DNA of 64,000 bases from Stachybotrys elegans (taxonomy: Eukaryota > Ascomycota > Sordariomycetes > Hypocreales > Stachybotryaceae), in assembly GCA_020746835.1 (NCBI GenBank), contig JAGPNK010000026.1, forward strand, positions 186,001-250,000. The letters run 5' to 3'. The notes under the pieces were generated by a model, which saw only the letters and a program-made list of their open reading frames with translations, had not been told where the DNA came from and made no database searches. This document shows positions 57,300 through 64,000 of the stretch, in pieces (within the stretch, counting starts at the first letter, position 1; each line of letters starts with the position of its first letter). The translations under genes were made by a program, and so were the position numbers.

Positions 57300-59865
57300 A
57301 TAGTATAAAATTTAATTTAATGCTTTATATACCCCTTTTAATTTTTAAACTATAAAATCTATATTTAATATTTATAATTTTATTAAATATAAATAGAATA
57401 TATTTATAGTGTTTTAGTATTAATAAATAGTAGTTTAAAGTTATACTATTATTTAAAAGAAAAAAGAGCTTATTATATAGGCTTTAAACATTAAACTTTT
57501 AATTAAAATTATAGTACTACTTACTAAAGTATAGATTCTTTTATACTATAGTTTAAAATCTCTTATATTACTTAATAATATTAATAGTATAGTTTAATAT
57601 AAAGCTAGTAATATAAACTAAGACTAAAATAAAGAATTTATACTAGCTATAATTATAATATAGCTAAATAGGTAAGGCAATATAATATATTACTCTATTA
57701 GAATTTAATATCTTTATAAAGACTATAATAGTAAAGCTTAAACCTTTATAAGAGTATAAAAACTAAATTAGTACTATACTCTAATATACTATTTATTATA
57801 TAATAGTATTTCGCTTTATTATTAATAAGTATATAGATTATAAACATTCTATTTAATATAAGGTTTATAATAATGCTTTTATTATAAGAGAAACTATAAT
57901 ATATACTTATAAAAATACTATAGCTTTCTAAATAATACTTTTAAAAAAGTAGTATAAAAGGTAGTATAGAATATTATATAAGAAGGTAAAGAAGGCTTAA
58001 TTATCTAAGGACTTAATTAAGTATATTAACTATAGTATAGAAGTGTTTTTATATAGAGAATAGTTAGTACTTTTAAGTAATTATTTAAGAGATAGTATAA
58101 CTACTAGTCTATTTAACCTTATATTTAGTATTATTAATTTTAAAGAGTTATTATAAAGTATTATATTCCCTTTATTTTAAGAAATTTTATTACTTTTATT
58201 TATTACTACATCTAAGTAAAGCACTTTACTAGCTAGTATAAATAACCTTTTAATAGGTTTTTCTACTTAAGCTTTTATTTATTCTCTAGGCATTTTAGTA
58301 TAGAAGTTAAAGTAAGAGTCTAAACTCTATTTAACTAATGCCTCTTTATATAAAGAGAGCTTATTTATAAACTAAAATAGATAAGTTTAGTTTAGCCTTA
58401 TTAAATAGAATAATGCTTTAATCTATTTATTAGTATTATTTATACTTATTTTATTTATATATAGAGAGAAGTTAAGTATTTAAGAATAGTAAAATACTAA
58501 TTAATTAAAGTTAATATAAAATATTAAGTTATATCTATCTTTAATATATATATTACTTTCTTAAATATTACTTAGATATAGTAGTTTATATAGTAATTAT
58601 ATTCTTTAAATTATATATAATTATTAAGCCTTATATAATTTAAAATAATAGTTATTAATTATATATAATTCTATAATAGTATTAAAGGTTTATAATAGTA
58701 TTTAAAAAGTAAAAAATAAGTTTATAACCTATTAGTATTTATTTAAATTAAGCTATAAATATACTCTCTTTTTTAATATAGTATTTAGAACCTTAATAGA
58801 GCTATTTAAAACTAAAGTACTTTTTAAATAGCTCTAACCTAGGGGATCTATATAAGAATATTAAGTTAACTCTATAATGGATTTAAAAGTAAAAATGTAA
58901 ATTATAATATAATCTTTTTAGCTAGACTCTAATAATAAAATAAAGTAATAATAGAGATTAAAGCTAAAAGTAATATATAATTACACTTTAAATTAATCTA
59001 AATATAGTTTAAAAATAGATTATATATACTAGTTAGAGTTAGAGAGAAATATCCTTAGATATTCTAAGGATATAAAGTTTACTAATTGGGTTTTCTATTA
59101 GTTTAGGTTTTATAATAATAAGGCAATTAAGAGTTTTAATCATTTTATACTTTTCTAGCTTAAATATTAAGCTATTTATTATTATATTCTACTTATAGAA
59201 ATATTTATAAATTATAAAAAGGTTAATGGGTTTATTTATATAAGGTAATAGTAAAGCTATTAAATAAGTAAAAATAAACTAGAAAAGATTACTACTTAGT
59301 TAAAAGAGAATTAGATTATTTTTAAAAGGGGAAATATTAATAAGGTATATATAATATAATATAGAAGTAAAAATGTTTTTTTAATATAGTGTTTTATACT
59401 ATAGTCTATAAATACTATCTTTTTAAAGTTTTATTAAGTTTAAATACTAGGGATTTTAATTAAATACTATAATTTCTACTTAATATAAATATTAATAGAT
59501 TCTATATATTTAATAAAAGCTAATAAAAGTATTTCTTTCTCTAAGGAATTTATACTATATAAATTCTACTCTCTTTATTAACTTAAAAAAGAAACTTACT
59601 AGCTTTTATTAATTAAATAAGTTAGCTAAATATAACTAAAACCTATTTTAACTATAAAGGCTTTAGTATAAAGAAAGACTTTATTTATAGTAAGTATAGT
59701 AGCTCTAGGAAAATATTAAGCTTAAGTACTTAGAATTCTATATTATAATTTATATTTATTATAGCTAGCTATTTTTATTTATTATAGCTTATATATAGAC
59801 TTTAAACTTAAAAGGAAAATAATAAAGAGTAATATATATAAATATAAAATAAATTACTATATTAA

Positions 59866-59990
59866 TAGCCTTATTATTATTTCTCTTTACTATTTATAAT
59901 TATATTAGTTACTAAAGTACTAAATACTACCTTTACTATTTATTTACTTTTTACTACTTATACTCTATATTATATACTCTTTTCCTTATT
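59866..59990 (+). mobile_element. Retroposon-like fragment, copy 7 (125 bp)
   Basis: Begins TAGCCTTATTATTATTTCTC and ends ...ATATACTCTTTTCCTTATT. It is flanked on both sides by the identical 17 bp ATAAATTACTATATTAA (59849-59865 and 59991-60007), the clearest target-site duplication in the window. Confidence 0.88.
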
Positions 59991-60092
59991 ATAAATTACT
60001 ATATTAAAACCTACTATTCTAAATATTTAAATTTTAATATTATAATTACTTAAATATAGCAATTTAAATTATAAGTTTAAATACTAAAGTAT

Positions 60093-61403
60093 AATAAGGA
60101 AAAGAGTATATAGTATAGAGTATAAATAATAAAAAGTAAATAAATAGTAAAAATAGTATTTAATACTTTAGTAATTAATATAATTATAAATAGTAAAGAA
60201 GAATAATAATAAGGCTATTATTAGGCTATTTATATAAAGTAACTAACTAACTAAAAGCCTAAGTAATTAAACTATAAATAGCTATAACATTATAAGTTAT
60301 ATATATATAGGTATATAATATAATAGAATATTAAGCTAGCCTTATATATATATATAAAGGGTTAGGGCAGGATTAAACTAAATAAAAGACTCTAACTAAC
60401 TATAACTATATAAGGTTATTAGTACCCAGCTAGAAAGCTTTAGTTAACTTATTAAATAAAGTTATATTATAGAAGCCTTACTATAACTATAACTATAACC
60501 TATACCTAAATAGAGAGTACTATAATACTAATAGAAAGCTTTAATAATACTAGAAAAGTCTATAATATTACTTTAGGCTACTAATAGAGCTATTAAAAAG
60601 CTTATTTTATAGCCTATAGCTATATAAAGCCCTTAAGCCCCTAGTTTAAAAGAGAAAAATTACTTATCTATATTATTTAAACCTAGTCTATTAATATAGA
60701 ATTAAATAATAATAATAGTAATAATATAACTACTTTAGTAACTATAATAGCTCTAGTTACTATCTTTATTTATATTTTTAATAATATTATTATTAAGGTA
60801 AGTCTTTCTAAATAGTCTTTTAATAATAGTATTATTAATAGTAATAGAATAACTTTTATATACTTTTAGTATATAGTGATTTTAATAAAGAATTATAGTT
60901 AAAGCCTAGAAAAAAAGTAAAAGAAAAAGCCTTAAGCTATTTAAAAAACTGTTTAAGAGACTAATAATAAAGGCTAGCTATATTAAAAATAGCTATAAAT
61001 AGCTATATATAGGGCTGACTTACTTTAGAAGCCTTAGCTTAGTTTTTCAATTAGGGTTTTTAATTAGTTTTTTAAATTAGTTTTTAAATTACTCTTACTA
61101 TTTTTAAATTATATACTTAATGCCCCTATAATATAATATTATAGAGAGAATAGATAAGTAATATATTAAAAGTTATAGTTATATATAGAAGGTACTATAT
61201 AATGTATTATAAACTGTAGTTATATATAGAAGTATATATTATAAAGAAGTATATAATGTAAAGGGGCTATAGGGGAAGCTAGGCATATATAATATAGAGA
61301 ACCTACTTAGTTAGTAATAGTATATAGGAATAAGGCCAGGGTAAGCTAGAAAAGACAGTGAAAAAAAACCAATGTAAGCCTTTTAAACTTTATACTTAGG
61401 AGG
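60093..61403 (-). mobile_element. Full-length retroposon-like element, copy 8 (1.31 kb)
   Basis: Begins AATAAGGAAAAGAGTATATAG and ends ...TTATACTTAGGAGG. It is flanked by AAATACTAAAGTAT (60079-60092) and AAATACTAAGGTAT (61404-61417), 14 bp with one A/G change. It shares both ends and much of its interior with copy 4; the two differ by small insertions or deletions and by transitions. Confidence 0.85.
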
Positions 61404-61556
61404 AAATACTAAGGTATTAAAGTATTAAAGTATTAAAATGCCTAAGTGTTTAAGTATTTAAGTGCCTAGGTACTTAAGTATCTAAATATTAAAGTATTAA
61501 AGTATTAAAGTACTAAAGTACTAAAGTACTAAAGTATTAAAGTATTAAAGTATTAA
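61404..61556. repeat. AGTATTAA microsatellite
   Basis: Tandem 8-bp units AGTATTAA and AGTACTAA, with a degenerate stretch (CCTAAGTGTTTAAGTATTTAAG) in the middle. It adjoins the right side of copy 8, whose duplicated target is itself one such unit, so the element inserted at the repeat's edge. Confidence 0.75.
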
Positions 61557-64000
61557 AATTAAACTTATAGTTTAAAGTAATTTGTATAGTATTATATTAT
61601 TATAAAAGACATAGTATTTCTATTATAAATTAAATAGATATTCTTAAAGAGTATTATAAATATTAATTACTTTTAGTATTTATTTTATTTCTATTTTAAA
61701 GGGTTTTTTATTAACTATATAAACTAAATATAAATACTATAGTAATTTATATTATTAAGTAAAAGGTTATCCTTTTATAATATTAGTAAAATTAAATATA
61801 AAATTCAAGCTACTGGCCCTAATAACTTTCTTACTTTTTTATTATACTTTTATATATTAATATTAAATCCCTACTCTAACTATAATATAATAAATTAAAC
61901 TCTATAGTTATATTAAAAGAAATATTATAATAAGGCTATAGCTTTATAAATGTAAGTTTATTTTAAATGGTAAATAAAGGCTATAACTATAATTTTATAT
62001 AGAAAATAACATAATAAACTTACTTAGCTATCTATATAAAATTATTATTCCTTTTAATTCTTAATTATTTTTTATTCTTTTTATTATTTAATAATATAAT
62101 AAATTTATTAAACTAATTAGTTTTCTATATTAAACTTTACTAAACTTATATTTAATATTAGGAAATTTATAATAAACTTAAATATTTAATATATACATTT
62201 TATAAAATAAAATTATATCTTTTAAAATATATAGTATATATAGTAAATCTAGTATAAATAGTAATAAAAAAGTATACTTTAAGTATAGTAAATTTAGTAT
62301 AGTACTTAAAAAGTAATATAAACCTTTTATTTTTATTAAGGCTTACTTTTTAAAGCTATAATACTTATAATATCTTTAAACTAAAGATTTAACTAATAAA
62401 ATAACTAAACTAAAAAGTAATAAATTACTTTTATTTTTTATTATAAATTTAATATACTTATAATATTTTTATAAACTTTAGTAACTTTACTAATTACTTA
62501 TTTATACTTTTAAAAACTATAGTTTTATAATTAAACTTTTTATTTCTATATTAATTCCCTTTTAGTAATATATATAAAAACTAAAATAATTAAACTATTA
62601 ATATATATATACTTTATATAGACTAGTTAAATAGCTTAGTATTAAATATGTTTTTTTAAATATATTATTATTATTTATAAAGTTTTAAAATAAACTTATA
62701 TACTTTAAGTATAATAATAACTAAGGGAATAAAGTAAATAAAATATAATATTAAGCCCCTATATAATCCATTAATACTCTTAGTTTTCTAAACTATTTAA
62801 AAGTAGTAAATAAAACCTATATATCTAAGTATATTACTCTTTAATAGTATTTAATATAGCTTAGTCCTTATAATTTATTATTATATTAGCTTTATTAATA
62901 AAAATAAAAATAAAGTCTAAAGTAAAAAGTAATAAAAATAATTAGAATTATAAGGAATAGACTTTATAAGAATATATAATTAGTATAGTAGCTAGCTTTA
63001 TTAATTTAATTATATTACTAATACTTATTTAAGTTTCAATCTCTTTTAAAGACTAATTATTGACTTTTAATAAATAATAAATTATAACTTTTAACTACTT
63101 ATATATAATAAATATATAGCTATTTTAATAGTATTTAAATAGTTTATATTTAAACTATAATAGAATCTATAAATCCCTTTATTAAAATAACCTAATAGAA
63201 ATAGTTAAGGCTATTTTTATACTATTATATAGTAATTCTATTTATTTATACTTTAGTTTTATTAAACTATAGTTTTATCTTTACTAACTAAATAAAATTA
63301 GTTAGAGTTACTATTATAATTCTAGCTATAACTATAGCTTATATATATATTACTAGGTTATTTTTAATATTATTAAATGCCTATATACTAAGGTATTTAT
63401 AATTATTATAAATATAAAACTTAATAGTAATAGTTAGAACTATACTAATAAAATTAAATTCTAAACTATAAAAGAATTCATACTAACCTTTATTATATTA
63501 TATTAAATAGAAAATTTAAAACATTTTATAAATATAGAAAAAGATTACTTAAAGGTAGCTACTAGGGTTAGTATGCCTAATAGAATGAATGGTTTATATA
63601 GAATAGCTCCTGCTTTAGTAAAAATTAAATTAAAGTCTTATTTAGAGAATATTAAGCAGTGATATAATAACGGCAGTAACTAAACCCCTAGAGCTATATA
63701 TAATTAAATAAAATTAGAATAATATCTTTATTAAATACTATAAAACTTATATACTGGCAAGAAGATATATTTATAGCCATTTAGTGGGTTCCTTATAGGT
63801 CTAAGAATGGCTTAAAATAATAAATAATCTTAGAGCTATTAAAGCTTTTATAGTAATAGTAATAAAGGTTTATGTTTTTCCCCTTTAATTAGTAACTTTA
63901 AATAGATTATACTGCCTTAACTTATATAATTCTATATTATAAATAGACCCATTACTAATTAATTAATATATATAGTTAGTTAAGTTTAAATGTATTAAAA

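Larger units (their letters stand above)
52191..64000. repeat. Second A+T-rich block, RIP-degraded repeats
   Basis: From about 52.2 kb to the window end the sequence is again almost all A/T with stops in every frame. The first few hundred bases are less eroded. Recognisable contents are four retroposon copies, an 18-bp minisatellite and an 8-bp microsatellite. The purine-rich AAGGGGGAATAG at 55,139-55,150 could be the polypurine tract of a dead LTR element, but no LTR pair was established. Confidence 0.9.

Noticed and set aside
46629..61403. The two 1.3-1.4 kb repeats as the paired LTRs of one large element
   Set aside because: Each copy has its own different flanking duplication of 13-14 bp, and LTR elements make 4-6 bp duplications.
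39798..64000. Mitochondrial DNA or centromere as an explanation of the A+T blocks
   Set aside because: No mitochondrial gene, tRNA or rRNA is seen, and RIP-mutated Ty3/gypsy motifs and dispersed insertions explain the composition. A centromeric location is not excluded but has no direct support.
1..64000. CRISPR arrays, prophage or bacterial operons
   Set aside because: Spliced genes and fungal families throughout; no regularly spaced repeats of CRISPR type.

Overview
The window is nuclear DNA of a filamentous ascomycete (Pezizomycotina), probably a sordariomycete and perhaps hypocrealean. The evidence is frequent short GT-AG introns of about 45-65 bp (one GC-AG) with CTAAC/CTGAC branch points, secreted enzymes of fungal families (AA9, GH43, pectate lyase, M14 peptidase), fungus-only families (DUF6536, Fung_rhodopsin/PTH11-like receptor, HeLo-like STAND N-terminal domain), and two blocks of extreme A+T richness with the TpA-rich look of repeat-induced point mutation (RIP). 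The species was not identified.

Gene-bearing arm, 1-39.8 kb. A sparse 2.5 kb is followed by a cysteine-rich secreted protein (2.55-3.2 kb), a secreted M14 carboxypeptidase, an MFS sugar transporter, a P450 pseudogene, an intact P450 related to it, an SDR, a secreted GH43 enzyme, a Ser-rich small protein, a four-helix membrane protein, a secreted PL1-type pectate lyase, a DUF6536 membrane protein and a secreted FAD-linked oxidase. From 27.2 to 37 kb comes a metabolism-like group: PTH11-like receptor, CYP7/8-type P450, UDP-glycosyltransferase, an AA9 protein with an altered copper site, and a second CYP7/8-type P450. An orphan coiled-coil protein with a hydrophobic C-terminus and a small RNase III-fold protein lie at the edge of the first A+T block.

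A+T blocks, 39.8-49.05 kb and about 52.2-64 kb. No intact gene was found in these. The first holds a RIP-ruined Ty3/gypsy element on the minus strand, with reverse transcriptase and integrase motifs still readable. Both blocks carry copies of one short retroposon-like family: two full-length copies of about 1.3-1.4 kb and six fragments of 65-125 bp. Seven of the eight are flanked by recognisable 10-17 bp target-site duplications, they share one constant end (AATAAGGAAAAGAG) and are truncated at the other. A RIP-ruined hexapeptide minisatellite and an 8-bp microsatellite are also present.

Between the blocks, an island of normal composition (49.05-52.2 kb) carries one intact two-exon gene for a HeLo-like protein of the kind linked to fungal non-self recognition.

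Most functional claims rest on motif and family recognition by eye; exon joins were derived by hand and checked for frame. The observations most worth following are the retroposon family with its duplications, the AA9 protein with two altered copper-sphere positions, the P450-UGT-P450 group, and the RNase III-fold and HeLo-like genes bordering silenced DNA.
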